Origin: Nageia nagi | Lineage: Eukaryota > Pinophyta | DNA length: 64,000 bases | NCBI GenBank assembly: GCA_050084985.1 | Contig: JBITNC010000001.1 | Coordinates: forward strand, 38,688,001-38,752,000 | Direction: 5' to 3' | Part shown: in pieces, positions 1-12,959 of the stretch | Layout of the letters: every line of letters begins with the position of its first letter | How positions within the stretch are numbered: the stretch's first letter is position 1 | Translations under genes and position numbers: made by a program | Notes under the pieces: generated by a model | Databases searched by the model: none | What the model saw: the letters and a program-made list of their open reading frames with translations, nothing else | Told to the model about the DNA's origin: nothing

Positions 1-2799
1 TTTTAATGGAATAAAGTTAACTTTACAAGATACCCACCTTACAAATGAAGGAATTGAAGTAAGAAGAGAGGCAAAAAATCAACAAGTTAGTAGGAAGGAA
101 CAAATTTGTGCAAGCTTCAATATAGGGTGTTGAGTTTGATGGGTACAAAAGAGGGGTTCAAAGGAAACGCTAGTGCTTACTAGATCCTTGGAAAGAAGTG
201 GCTAGTGCTCTTATAACATATATTTCATTAGAGGAAAGGTACAAAGTTTTTCTTACCTATCATTTTAATCTTATAAACAACTTTGCCTTCTCAAAGATAG
301 ACATGGTAAACTTTGCTTTTTTTTTAATCTATAACTCTCTTTATATTTTAGTTCGTAGGTTTCAAGTGAATCTAACTCAAGCCCCACTTCATGGGGTAGT
401 GATAAAATTATTCTATAACAGAGCACTAGCAAATTAATCAAGATGCCAACCAATGGTAAGGATCATTGTGGGAGGTTGGAGTTGTTAAGGATATTGTAAA
501 TTCTACTTGGTTGTCTTTGTAATATATCCATTCAAGTAATTGATCATTGAAAGTTTTTCCAAAGTGGATGTACTCTCAAAATGAGGAGAAGCATAATAAA
601 TACTTGTGTCAAAACTTCTATGTGTGTTTTATCTCTTCATTACTATTATTTATTTCATTTTCAATATAATGAATGATACATACCTATTAATTATTGATAT
701 AAGAACAATATAAACCAAATAAAATATGTATTTGAGGATCCTCATAAGTTATAAGCTTCAAGTGATTATAGATCAATACCTATCACAAAAAAATACTATA
801 GTAATTTATGAAAACCTTTCCCTTGGTTTTTGCATTATTTATAGAAAATAGTATGGAAAGTGTAAAGTTGGGGTGCTAAAGTAATTGGGTGGTACATGAA
901 ATATTATTATGTACTGTAGGGAATGACAAAGGATGTGATAAGAGAAATAATTTAAATAGTTGATGAAAGAGGTAGGGATGAACGAAATGTAGATGTACAA
1001 GAGGAAATGTGAGGTAATAGTTATAATTATAAGTGAAGATTCAAGGTACAAAAGATATCAGTGAATACGTATTTATGTTACATGTAATTGATTAGTGAAG
1101 GTGTGGATAATGGTCTAATTGAATATGTAGGTGTTGAAATACTAGGCATTATTAATGAGAAGGAAGTGGATATAATAGTAGGGTCAATACTAATTTGACA
1201 CATGAAATATGTGAAAGTGTTGATAATGATGTTAGGAAAAGCTAAGAAGGATGTATTACAAATATAAATATGGGTAGGAATGGCTCAATAATGGATTATA
1301 TCAATTTTTTTCATTATATAAAGAATACAAATTTTATTATTTGTATCAAACTCATTGAACATGCTCTTGAATTAGTTAATATTGAGTAATTAAGGAGTAT
1401 TAATTTGTGCATATATATATTCATATCTTTAGGCTTTAAAGGAATGAGAGGATTTTCAAAGGGATTGATTTGTTTGTATTCATCTATTCCAAGTCTCTAG
1501 AGTTATAAGAGCACTTTTACTCTTTTTGGGTATGATCATGAGCCAAACTATTTTAGGAACCTCCTCATGATCACCATCAGGGTAAAATTTTAATGTCTCT
1601 AACATCCAACTAATGATTGTAGACAAATAGTTCAACTATAGCCAAACCAGCCAAGTCGAGCCCTGCTACGATTTTGTTAGATCAACTAGAGTGATTCGAT
1701 GAACTTGAGACATCCTAGAGAAAAAATCAAAGTATTTAACCATCGCATTGTCAAAAACAAATTGGTTAAATTTCATAATTATTTGATGGTACTTTGACAA
1801 CATTGTTAAAATATGTTTTTAAAATAATTATAGTACTTTTACTCATATTCAAATTCACATTCAATATCATCCAATTTCATATTGTATTGTTTTTAATTAA
1901 ATCAATTAATATCATCCCCAACATCACTATCAATATACTCATTATGATAAATATTTACATAAATATGTGTATCAACATAATCAATGTGTGTATGATCTTT
2001 CTTTGTATTTCTTTTACACATACTATATATGTCTCTCATTCTTTCACTTCTCTTACTTCAAAAAAATATAATATATTTCTTTGATATAAAAAAATACAAA
2101 TATCCAACTTTAATAATTTCTTATAAAATAATAATATTGATTTTTTTATAACACTTATAATATATTCATGGAAAATAAAATTATAAGATTTACAAGATCA
2201 CAAGCAACATACCAATGGTGTTTTATTAAAATAATATATAAAAATCTAGCTCTAGAGGTCTAAGGTTATTTAGAGTCAATATTATTTTTCATTATAGGAA
2301 GCAAGAAGTAAAATAATAAACAATAATGATAAATGACAACTATGAAATGCAACTAGATTTGTAAAATAGAATATGATTAGAGGCACTTCTTAATTTGGTG
2401 ATGTTTGTACTTGCCATTTAATTGCATTGTAATACATGAACTAAACTTTGTGAGGATCTAATTTCTATAATTTTGATTAACATGATCTTGTTTTCAATTA
2501 TATATGTTGAGAGACATCTCTACACAACCAAGGGAGGGTAAAGACTCAAATATTTGACTGTTAAACTCTTTTTATAAAATGATTCAATTGACTTTAAAAA
2601 CTTGATTAATAAATGCATAAAAATTAATTTAACCAACATTTAACATTTTTAATTAAAAATTGTATAAAAACTAAAAAATATACATTGAAAACACAATAAA
2701 TTTAGAAAAGAAAATTTCTATTTGTAAAACATATACAACAAAGAAGATTCATATTATGAAGAAATATATTGCAAAGAATATTTCCATTGAGAATCTCTT
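1..2799. other. AT-rich intergenic DNA, no recognised gene
   Basis: I read both strands and found no reading frame with recognisable protein motifs, only short chance frames broken by many stops. Homopolymer runs and AT-rich words dominate, as in old decayed repeats. The stretch at about 1,500-1,740 is slightly less AT-rich but I cannot assign it. No RNA gene or terminal repeat was seen. Confidence 0.5.
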
Positions 2800-4980
2800 T
2801 TGAAGGAAAATATACCTCACACCATTTTTTTAGATATTTGTCTTTTTAAGATAATCTCTCTGTCTATTGGAAGCACCGTTTTCTTTTCGGTTGACGATCA
2901 TGGTACGATCAGTTTGGATGAAAAGCAGGTCTCAATGTACATCCTGTATATTAAGATCTATTCGTTTCGCAGTAGGTATATCTGCGAAATTGGGCCTCTT
3001 ATAAAGTTATATCCCATCTGGCTACTTGCTATTCTGCCCATTCAAACCAGTCCAATTCAAACCCAGTCCCACGAAAGTTCGGGGGACCAGTCAACACTAC
3101 TTCCCATTCCCCAATGTATCTCCACATCTAGAAGTGTTTAACAGGAGACAAATAGATTTACAGGACTGAGAACTAAAGGACAATGAGGGTTCCTAAATCC
3201 GACCATGGAGTAATAAAAAAGTCTTATCATTTGTGTGTCTCTTCTATGGTCTCTCTGTCTGTCTACCTCACTAAGCCTTAACAACGCAACGCCTATGATA
3301 CAAGGCGTAACCACCTACACAATCATGGATTAAGAGACAATGCAGTACATTACGTAATCCCAATCTAAATGCTAAGGAAGCCCTAATCCCCACATTAAAA
3401 TCTCTACCCAAAACGCCTGACCACCACTCAAATCATCCATATCCATATCCAGATTGACATGACTTGCTCCAGCTACCTATAGTGGGCAACCCAAATGCCA
3501 TAGTTGGTCTTTGCTTAGATTTTTACTAATGTTTTTAGTGCCTATGAATCTCAAAACACCCACATTCTCTCTGGCTGCTCATCGCCTTACTTTTCTGACC
3601 AAAACATCCGTACACGCACTGCCCAAGAACATGCATGACAGATTTCCAAAACCAATGCAAGAAAGTCCATACTGCAAATGGATCCGAAACCATAAAGAAA
3701 CGACAGTTCCCAATCATACTAATGAATGAAATATTCATGAAAATAATAACATTAAAGAAGTAGTACTGAGTCTGATTATCTCGCTGCAACCAGCTTTTGC
3801 TGCAGTGCATATTTACTTACAATCTCTGAAACCTTATCACAGCGCATATTTCTCATAAACAACAAAGACCAGCTGATCAGATGAGGTACCTACCTAGACG
3901 GACATCACAGTCAAATAATTCAAAGGAGTATGGAATGCAGCAGCATCAGAATCTTTCCCAGGCATCGGGGAAAGAGTACAAAATCAACTCTTAAACAATG
4001 AGAGATCCTACTATCCTATTCCTACGCCTAGGCAGTGGTCCCTGAACATACATGCTCTCCTGTCCTTGACGCTCATTATTATTGTTTTTTCGGTGCAAGT
4101 ATTTCTCTGAACTGAAAGTGGTGGTGGACCTGGTGATCTTTTTCCTTTTCTTATTTTGTTTCTGTTTTTTAGTTTTAGGGGTTGTACAACGCCGGCGCTC
4201 TATGATAAATCTTTACACGGAAGCCGAAAAACAATACAGAAACTCACTAGGACTAGCAGTTACGACTGCCATTTTTCTTTGAAGTATCTAACCTATAGTA
4301 GTATAGACTATCACTATCCATATTGATGGAGCTATCTAATACCATAATCACCACAATGATGATGATTGTTCATTTTTCTCAAACTTGTTTTTTGTTTGAT
4401 GTACAAATGGCGTTTGGTGTTACAATTGAAATCATACATGTAATTAAACAATAAGAATAAATAAATGCTTAGGCATCCTTGATCCTACCGAACAGGCAAT
4501 GTGGGATGTTGTATTTTTATTGGTTTTGGATGTTCATGTACTGCACTACACAGATTGTGTTCTCGAGACGGATTTTAGAATCTACTGAATCCTCTTTTAA
4601 CGTGGAGGAATCAATCCTTCGGTTAATAGATTGCTTGTGCTCATGCATTGAAGCTTTCAAAAATACTCTTCTAGCTGAAGCTCAGGAAGGAATATGATAC
4701 ATTATTCTTTTTAGCCACTGCTCTCGTTTAATAATGAAGTCGCCAGTCAAAACCTTCAAGTTCCCTGCCTTCTTCATCACACTCGTTCACTTAGGGATAA
4801 GCGATATTTTGTTTCTTTATTGTCTGCGCGATTCGATCCATGATTCCATCCATCACGGCTCGCAGGAAGGGAACACAAAGATATTGCATAGGCAATTACA
4901 TTCAAGGTACGGAGCTATTCAGTCAACGTGTACATATATCAATATAAAAATATATAAAAGATTTGGCTATCTAGCTTAGA
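2800..4980. other. CpG-retaining, GC-richer block, possible low-copy host DNA
   Basis: This block is visibly richer in G+C and in CpG dinucleotides than the DNA on either side. Examples are near 2,880-2,910, 3,060-3,085, 3,290-3,310, 4,190-4,205 and 4,825-4,865. The surrounding repeats have largely lost CpG, as expected of methylated transposon DNA. The contrast suggests DNA that was little methylated for a long time, such as a gene-flanking or intronic segment. No complete gene is recognised on either strand. The only exon-like stretch I see is at 4,553-4,697, listed separately. Confidence 0.4.
4553..4697 (+). pseudogene. Possible 3' terminal exon of an unrecognised gene
   Basis: A good-looking 3' splice acceptor, a pyrimidine-rich tract ending in CAG at about 4,552, precedes an open frame. 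The frame starts with Ile-Val-Phe-Ser and ends at a TGA at 4,695-4,697. The peptide of about 47 residues looks amphipathic and helical, with a Cys-rich middle and an acidic end (LLAEAQEGI). It lies in the CpG-retaining block, where genuine exons would be expected. I recognise no family and cannot see the upstream exon, so this is a weak call. It could be a chance frame. Confidence 0.2.
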
Positions 4981-6954
4981 GAATTTTGCAAAAAAAAAAA
5001 GTGTTGTTCATGGATTTGAACTTAGGGTTTCAACATAAAACACTATTGATCCAGTTTCTATTTAATATGGAAAAAATCTCACTTCGATTAATCCGTTGAA
5101 AACCTTTGGGTTGAAAAAAAATTACGGACCCTACCAAAGTTTGTTTCCAACATCTGAAAATGTTAGATTTATTAGGATACGAAGGGGGAATTCTGAAAGT
5201 TAGATAGCTAGCACCATATAAAAATGGGAGTTGTCTAAGGAATTTCCATCCCCACAATTTGACACCCTTGATAGAATTGATATGTTCATGCATCAGCAGA
5301 TAGATTCGTAAAGCAATTTTACATAAATATATTCGTGAAACTATTTTTGCATATTAGTTTCATATGGACAAGTAAAATAGTTTCATGAATATGCAAAAAA
5401 GTGGCCAAAAACACATATTGGACTAAGGGATGTAAATGATGTTTTGGGGATTCAAATCTGGATCCAAGTCCATGAGTTCAAAGCTCAAAATTTTAATCAA
5501 TACATCAACATTCCGTTCGAAAACATAGCTTTCAATTTTTTTTTTTTATTTAACTCATACCTGACATATTCTTGAACTATTTTTTACATATTATTTTCGT
5601 GAGTGTGCAATAAAAAAAATCAAAAAATTTTCCAGACTTATAAAAAATCTAACAAAATCTATTAGATTTGTTAGATTATCAAGGGGGACGAAAAGTCCCT
5701 TGCCTAGACAACTATAAAATGTGGGTCTTTAAGTCTCTCTCTCATGTGTATTACTTGTATACATTGCAAATGTTGCCCTTACATAAAAAGAACTTTGCGC
5801 ATAAGGAAAAATTAAAAAGTTTTTATTTTGCTTTGTTACCATATAGTTTCTATTGAATATGTGATGCATATAGATTCTTCATTTGTTTTTTTCTTTTTAT
5901 CATAAAAACTAGAAAGTTATGTGATAAATTCTATAGAAATTACCTCAACATTTTTCAGCCATCATAAACCTCCAAAGCAATGCCAAAATATTATTTTAAT
6001 GTTCTTCAAAATCATAATGATCTTTTCAAAGATTTTTACTTCTTCATTACATCAAATAATACTTTTAATATATTTTAATTTATGTCAATTTTATTTTGAT
6101 TACTTGGATAAAAAAAAACTAAGCTTTGGCCACTCATCAAGGGTTGCATTTATCATTTTAGTACATCTTGTAAAAATTTCTTCCCAAATAAACATAGTTT
6201 TCATAACTAGTCTCTTAGTTGAAAGATTGAAGATCTAGGTCAAACAAGATCTAAATATGATTCAAGAATCAATTATTAAGGTTAAAGCTTAACAAGTTAG
6301 CACCATCAACTACATACCATCTCTTGCTCTTGACTTTTACTCTCTATGTATTTCCCTTTACTTATTGTAATGAATTTTCGATACAAGTGATACTTTACCT
6401 TACAATTTTCAAAGCATATGTAAAGAAGTAATCAAAAGCAACACTAATCATCAACTTTATTGATATGCATGATACTTATTTACAAATTTTAGATATTTTG
6501 AAGTGGAATATGTTCAAATGTGTTGAACAATTAAAATAGTTTTACATGATTTAAGCTTTCCAATACTTCTTAAACATGCTTAAAAAGAGCTTCAATCATA
6601 AAGATATGCCTCTTGGAAGTTGTCCCATCTAAAAGGATAGAATCATTATCTAATTCAAGGAGATCCCGAGTCTAGATGATTAATTAAGAGAAACACAAGC
6701 TATTAATCTAACCAATCAATCACTAATCCAACTTGAATAATTAATCTAATTAATCAAAGACCAATGCTATTTGAAGATATTAATATGGAAAAGAAAAAAG
6801 GAATATGATATTAACAAGCACAACATAACCCAAGACCCACCTAATACAACACTAACGAAAGTAATGTGTTAACCACTTCTATTTCTTAACAACATGAGGA
6901 TTATGCAATCCTCCTTTTTAGCGAAGTGGTCCTCAAATAAACAAACATATTCTA
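4981..6954. other. AT-rich non-coding DNA with short inverted repeats
   Basis: No protein motif is visible on either strand. The stretch has an A-run at 4,989-5,000 and an inverted repeat at about 5,325-5,394. A near-palindrome at about 5,646-5,677 is built on TCTAACAAA/TTTGTTAGA. Two short segments (from about 5,162 and from about 5,665) share a similar layout: a TTAGATTT word, then a GGGGG run, then a TATAAAA-like word. They could be decayed copies of one small repeat. The rest, to 6,954, is featureless. Confidence 0.35.
5325..5394. repeat. Short inverted repeat, possible MITE core
   Basis: The arm ATTCGTGAAACTATTTT is repeated in inverted orientation (AAAATAGTTTCATGAAT) about 30 bp downstream, with one mismatch over roughly 19 bp. 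It could fold into a hairpin. No target-site duplication was identified, so assignment to a miniature transposon is only a possibility. Confidence 0.4.
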
Positions 6955-7479
6955 TTTCTTAACAACACGAACTAGAGAAAATAATTCTTTATCATATGTA
7001 GAATAATTCATCATAACTCTACTAAACTTATCATAATGATAAAAAAATAGGTTTTCTTCCTTACATCAAAACTTCCCCCATGGCATATAATCACTTGTAT
7101 CAATATCAATTTAAAATGGTTGCTATAAATTAGGAAGTGCCAATACAAGTACATTACCAATCTTTTTCATCATAGGGTCAAAAGATATTTGTTGCTTCTT
7201 TCCCCATTGAAAAATTGATTTTTTTTTGTAATGCCATACAATGGAGAAGCAAATCTTGAAAAATTTGAAATGAATTTTCTAAGGTATTAAACAACCCTTA
7301 AGAAACTTCTTGTTTAAATAACATTGCTTAGTCTTGGCCACTCAATAGTGGAACTAAATTTTATAGGATCAATTTTAAATTATCCTCCACCAATAACATA
7401 TCCTAAGTACACTAAAGATTGCTTATCAATTTTACATTTTCTCATTTTCAACAATAACTTCTCTTCCTTCAAAGTTTAG

Positions 7480-7930
7480 AGCACTTGTTTAATATGTACT
7501 AAGTGTTCATCTTAGAAATGGTTGTAAACAAGAATATCACCAAGTAAATAATAACAAAAGAATTAATAAATGGTATAAGAACTTCATTCATTACCCTCAT
7601 AAAAGTTTTAGGTGCAGTGCACAAAATAGAAGGTAGGACAAACCACTCAAACAAGCCTTATCTTGAAATCAATCTCCCAAATATCCTTCTCTTTGATCCT
7701 TACTACTTGGTGATACCCAATTCAGAGATCCAATTTGGAAAAATATATCATCCATTGAAATTGATCCATAAGATCATCAATATGAAGGAATGTATAACAA
7801 TTCTTGATCATAATTTTGTTTGATGCTTGATAGTCAACACACATCCTCTAGGATCCATCCTTCATTAGTACCATAATCATATGTGACCTACATGGAGAAG
7901 TGCTTGTTATAATCACTCCTAGATTTGTTG
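7480..7930 (-). pseudogene. Gypsy reverse transcriptase fragment
   Basis: Translated on the minus strand across several stops, this part shows the order of motifs known from plant gypsy RTs: a KDG-like start, RMCVDY, an IDDL-like word, FSKLDL, GYHQV and the catalytic box. The catalytic box reads GDILVY, so the first aspartate of the DD pair is missing. Stops fall inside the fingers and palm. It belongs with the protease and gag tail upstream (8,465-8,960) and the thumb/RNase H part downstream (6,955-7,480). Confidence 0.7.
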
Positions 7931-8464
7931 CTTAATCTCCTCATACTCCATAATTGATTTCTTATACAACCCTATGTTGGGAATGGGAGCATTAGGAGCT
8001 ATATGGATTTCACAATCTATGCTTCTATGAGGTGGTAACCCTTTCAACTCTATGGAGATATCTTGAAACTTCTACAGAAGAGCTTGCACATACATTTATT
8101 GTTGACTTGGTGTTAATACTAATGGAATAATGAATGCTAACATATATTCTATCTAAAATACAAATGCTATCTTACCATAATTGTTATCAATTAGGTGGAC
8201 TACTACAAATCTTTAACTATAATTGATGAGTCTCTTCACATGGCTCATTTTTACCAACTATATTCGCTTCCTACTTCTATGGGCATTAACATCATAGTAT
8301 TTTTCATATTTAATCAACCAATATTAGTTCAATTTATGAAAATAAATGGCATCTCTATCCCAAAGATAAGGATTATCAAATACAATACCACAAACACCAA
8401 GAGGCACTACATCAACAATTACTTCATCAATGAATCTCTTATTGATTGCAAATATCAACTTACA

Positions 8465-8659
8465 TTATTTTGTGACTTGTAACTTGGTATCATTTGGCAT
8501 CCATCCTAGAGGATATGTATGAGGATGGTTGTAAGCCTTCAATCCTAACTTGTCCACCAAACATTTAGTAATGAGTTTGGTTTGTGATCTAGTGTTAAAA
8601 ATTGAATCAATTTTGATCTTCTTGGCTTGAATCCTGACATGAAAGAGTTGTACTTTCAT
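8465..8659 (-). pseudogene. Gypsy aspartic protease fragment
   Basis: A 64-codon open piece of the gypsy polyprotein. Retroviral-type proteases cut the polyprotein with a D-T/S-G active site. Here the triplet reads D-T-R at the expected place (SIFNTRSQTKL context), so the flexible glycine is lost. The downstream LVDKLGLK and the PLGW context are typical of plant gypsy proteases. It is continuous in orientation with the RT remnant at lower coordinates. It is non-functional because of the active-site loss and flanking frame breaks. Confidence 0.65.
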
Positions 8660-8956
8660 TTTCTCTTCATCATCTTCCTTTTGATTGGTTTTAACTTTCT
8701 AATCAATTTTTTTATACTATTGCACAAGTGATTTCTTCATCTACCTTTGTATTATCATCAATATTCTCACTCTTAGCGACCATAACATTCTTCTTTTCAA
8801 GATTATTTTTCTTCTTATATGGATTCTTTTAAGGATGAACCTTCTAACACTTATCATTTGTATGATCATCCTTATCAAAATCTAAATAATGTGCTTTATC
8901 ATTTGTATGGTCATCCTTGTCAAAACGTGAGTAATGCATTTTATTTTTATCATTTC

Positions 8957-9412
8957 TATGACCTTCCAACAAAGTGGTATTCCACCTAACAAATTCATCT
9001 TTTTTAGTGTTGTTGCTTTATGTGCTAAGTCAACATCATTAGAAGAGAGTGTTGGCATCCATTGAGTAATAATAAAAGTGGTTTTCATTTTAATATTATT
9101 ATTATGACTTCTCTAATATACAGATACCCTAAGATTGAGAACATAGATAAGGTCTATTTATTCTTTGACAAAATTCAACAAAGAGACACAATCTTATGGA
9201 ATGCAATGACCATAAAATATACATATAATTGACTTTATGAAAAGGCTCTAGATGTTTTTGTAGGAATGTAAGGAGGTGGTGTTCCACCCAACAAATGCAT
9301 CTTTTCTAATTTTTCTTCTTTATGTACCAACTCAATATCATCGAAAGAGGGTTTTGACATCCATTGAATAATAATAAAAAGTGGTTTTCATTCTAATGTT
9401 TAAAAAATCCAT
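8957..9412 (+). pseudogene. PPR protein pseudogene (PLS class fragment)
   Basis: Pentatricopeptide repeat proteins bind organellar RNA in mitochondria and plastids. Here two partial units are visible. The first starts at 8,957 (MTFQQSGIPPNKF) with an ALCAKSTSLEE helix pair. A second runs from about 9,127 to 9,412 with DKIQQRDTILWNAM, a PPNKCIFS motif and IIIKSGFHSNV. These are the WNAM, PN-xxF and HAxIIKSGF landmarks of PLS-class repeats. In-frame stops, at least one frameshift and the lack of any N- or C-terminal part show it is dead. Its left edge meets an antisense gypsy gag remnant and its right edge meets a LINE remnant. Confidence 0.75.
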
Positions 9413-9444
9413 TCTATGAAGGTGTAACCTCTAGAATCAACTCA

Positions 9445-12400
9445 ACCAAAATATGGAAGGTAAGAAAAAGGAGTAGTGGCTCATTAAAGATGATTTTAAC
9501 TTCCCTATTCAAACTATAAAAAACACTGGGAGGATCATGGGAGGCCTCTTAGCTGGTAGGGATGAGAGATCTACAATCACTTTGGTAAGTAATGCAAGAT
9601 TGATAGACATGGAGTTACATGGTTACAAATATACATAGACTAATAGGAAAAAAAGGGAGGATTAATAATGAGTAGATTATATAGGATGTTAGTTTCACCC
9701 TTCTAGCTATGTAGTTGGCCAAAATTCTACCTCAATACCCTACTAAAGGTAGGATCTAACCATAACTCATTGGTCTTGAAAATAGAGAAAGTATACCAAA
9801 GAAAGCCACCCTTTCGATTCGAAAACATGTGGTTAGATCATCCAAAGTTAGAAGATAAAGTGAAGGAATAGTGAAATATGATAGTCCATGGGACAAAGAT
9901 GTTCTCTCTAATAAAGAAACTCTAGAATGTCAAATTTTAGATTTGGGAACAGAATAAAAAGACCTTCGAATGAGTAGAGGAAGAAAAAGAAGGACTAAAA
10001 GAGGAAGAGAACACTATGGAGTTCATGGAAGAGTAAAAAGGAGCTTTATGCAACCTGCATAACACTTTAGCAAGAAATGAGAAAATATGGAGGAAAAAAT
10101 CCAAGGTCACCTAGCTACAAGCTGGGGATTGGAATACCTAATTTTTCAAATTGAACACATTTAGACACAGGGAAAGCAATAAAATATTAGAGATTAAAAA
10201 TGACCATGGGATGACAATTAAAGATTTGAAAGAAATCAATGAAATAGGTGTAAGCTTCTATCAATGACTCCTATCCTTGGAAACCATTTCAAATGAAGTA
10301 ACTATAGAGGATATTATTAAGCATATTCCTAGTCTAATAATGAAGGAAGACAATAGAGTGTTGATAAGGTTGTTCTCCTTTCAAGATATTAAAAAAAGTA
10401 ATTTTTTCAATGGCCCATAATAAAATTCTTGGCCCAGATGGTTTCACTATAGAATTTTTACAAACATATTGGGGAATTATGGGCAAAGAAGTTTTTCTGG
10501 CTATAAGTGAGCTACAAACCTTAGGTACAAGCCTTAAAGATTGAAACACAACCTTCCTTGCCATGATCCCAAAGATCAATAAAGCAAATGATTTCAAAAA
10601 CTTTATACCAATAAGATTATGTAACGTGGTCTATAAGATAATGATAAAATCTCTCACCAACATACTAAGACCATTATTCTACAAAATCATATCTACGAAA
10701 AGGGGAGGATTTGTTCAAGGAAGGAAAATAGTGGATGGTATCATCAAATTGCATGAAACCTTGCAATCAGACCACACATGGGAGGATGTGATCTTTATTA
10801 ATCTATACATATAGAAGCTTATGAAAGGGTCAAATTAAAACTTCCTAGATAGGGTTAGTACCAAATTTGGCTTCTCTCAACTTTGGTGTGGATGGATCAT
10901 GTAATGTACCTCCATAACCTCTTTTTAAGTTCTCAAAAATGGAAAGGTATCATGTTTATTTCGATCTCAGAGAGGGTTGAGAAAAGGGGATCCTATATCC
11001 CCCTACTTGTTTATCATAATAATTGAGGCACTTGGAAGAAGAATATGGCATGAGCATTCAATAAGTTGCATTAAATATTTAAACCCCTCCTCAAACCCAA
11101 TTATAGTGACCCATGGTCAATATTTGGATGACATAATTATCATGGGCAAAGCTTCAATAGTAGAAGCTAGTAACTTCCTCCAAATATTGAAAGCTTATGA
11201 TGTAGCATTACAACAGAAGGTGAACTTTGAGAAAAGAAAACTATTTTGTACACACACTTCCATAAGAAGATTGAAAAAGATTGAAAAAATATTTCAATGT
11301 AAGATTGAAGAACTTTCTAGCATGTATCTAGGAATTCCAATGTTCATTGGAATGACCAAAGTTTCCCTTTGGAACACCCTCTTATATCACTTCCAAACAA
11401 AATTATCAAGATGGAAAGGAGAAACACTAAGTATATCTTGGAAAAACTTGCTAGTTAAGACTATTCTCCAAAATATTCCGATCTATTGTGCATCAGTGTT
11501 TGAGCTCCCAAATAGCTTGTATGATAAAATAGATCAAATTTGAAATAATTTTCTTTGATTTGGAATAGAGGAGAAGAGGAGAATGAATTTGGTTAGTTAG
11601 GATAAAGTTTGCAAGCCAAGGAAGGAAGGATTGGGTTGAGAAGCCTAAAGAACTTTAATATTTCACTACCAGGAAAGTTGGCATGGTAGGTCAATAGTGA
11701 TAAATAAAAGAGATGGGTTCATATATGTAAAGAAAAGTACTTGTCAGGGGAACCAAACTTCTTAAAAAGTAGATAGGTTATGCATGGTTCTTCTTTTTGG
11801 AAGGGGATGGTATGATTTAGAGCAATGAGTGAAGCAAATATTATATGAAAAATCAGAAATGGTCAATCTATAGATTTTTTGTTTGATGAATGGGAAGATA
11901 ATGAAATATTACAATAGGAGAATATAATGTTGAAGCTAGGACATTAGGATCTCAACTAAATTGGTATATCCATGGCATCCTACTCATGTATATAGAATGG
12001 CCAAAGGGTTTGGTGCCACATCCACCTAAACAATTCGAACCTAATGCCACAAGCCCAATTGAATAAGGCATGTTTGAAATAGATTAAAGCCCCATAATAT
12101 GGAATCAAGGATCACATAATCTACAAATTGGAAAAGGATGGAAATTATTCAATTAAATCTAGCTATAGAACCCTTAATTCATCTTCCCCTGAGCCTTTCC
12201 CAATTAGAAAAGTCTAGATAAAAGGAGTCACACAAAGGTTTGGCACTTTTTGTGGCTAATATTTTGGCAAAAAATATTGACTTAGAATAATGTTCATAAA
12301 TGAGGAATGATAATACCCAACATGTTCCCTCTCTATATGAATGAAGAAGAATCAATAAACCACCTTTGTCTTCATTGTCCCTACTCAAGGAATATCTAGG

Positions 12401-12910
12401 TTAGATTACTTAGAGATTTGAGACATGAGGTTGGGCTATCCATCTTTGAAGTGATTGTTAAATGATCATGTATACCTCCTAATAAAGAAAAAAATAGGTT
12501 AGTAAGAAATGGTAGAATTTAACACTTCCTCATCCTCTATGGGAACTATGGAAATAAAGGGATAGAAGGATATTTCAAGATAAGAGCATGAATACCCAAC
12601 AATTAATCCAAAACATAACTATCATGGTGGATGAAAATTATAAACTACTCCAAAAGGAGGACATAAATCAAGGTATGATGGGTGGGTCAATGAATGATAC
12701 ACATGAGAATCAAACATAAGGTGATGGATAGGTGGTAGCTACATGGGAAGTCTCTTCCCTAGCTAACATCATAGCATTACCATGGATCAAGTCATGGAGA
12801 GCCATTGATAAGCAAGACTCAAGGATGGTAGAGATTGAGCCTCATAATAATAATCATTCCATTCCTAGTTCTATAGATATATTAGGTTGGCACTGTTGTG
12901 TTTCTTAATT
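9445..12910 (+). mobile_element. LINE (L1-type) retrotransposon, 5'-truncated and decayed
   Basis: Plus-strand non-LTR element. The end of the endonuclease is at about 9,490-9,650 (FNFPIQT, GGLLAGRDERS, LHGYKYT). The linker follows at 9,780-10,320 (PPFRFENMWLDHP). The reverse transcriptase lies at about 10,380-11,545. A zinc-finger-like RT-associated region is at about 12,180-12,420, then a C-terminal WELWK-like part to about 12,900. Many stops and frameshifts are present. ORF1, the endonuclease start and a clear poly(A) tail were not found, so the 3' edge is approximate. Confidence 0.8.
10383..11545 (+). pseudogene. LINE reverse transcriptase pseudogene
   Basis: The RT copies LINE RNA at the nicked target. 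Two long open pieces, 10,563-10,814 and 10,977-11,543, plus the stretch upstream from about 10,383 give the family motifs in order. These are KILGPDGFT, IPKINKANDFKNFIPI, the GGFVQGR box, RKGDPISPYLFI and the catalytic QYLDDIII, in which both aspartates are kept. The maturase-like thumb follows (YLGIPMFIG, KLSRWKGE, SWKNLLVKTIL). A stop and shift between 10,814 and 10,977 split the domain, so no full-length protein can be made. The piece to 11,543 is one of the best preserved old frames in the window. Confidence 0.85.
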
Positions 12911-12959
12911 GGTAATTAACATCATGATAATGTAGAAGAGGATCAAACCTAAAAGAAAA

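Larger units (their letters stand above)
6955..8960 (-). mobile_element. Ty3/gypsy retrotransposon remnant (gag end, protease, RT, start of RNase H)
   Basis: Minus-strand gypsy polyprotein broken by many stops and shifts. In gene order, from high to low coordinates, I see four parts. A basic gag tail at 8,960-8,730 carries a repeated HxxDKDDHTNDK segment. The protease lies at 8,659-8,465, with DTR where DTG is expected and then the family-like string LVDKLGLK. The reverse transcriptase lies at about 7,930-7,480 (RMCVDY, YHQV), with GDILVY in place of DDILVY at the active site. The RT thumb and start of RNase H lie at 7,480-6,955 (LGYVIGGG). Integrase and LTRs were not found. It is inactive and abuts a plus-strand PPR fragment at about 8,957. 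Confidence 0.8.

Noticed and set aside
198-2084. Short open frames on both strands
   Set aside because: Low-complexity hydrophobic peptides from AT-rich DNA, no motif, no codon bias, nothing in the neighbourhood to support a gene.
3535-3810. Minus-strand 91-codon frame in the CpG-rich block
   Set aside because: Overlaps an equally long plus-strand frame, has no recognisable domain, and no splice or promoter context favours it.
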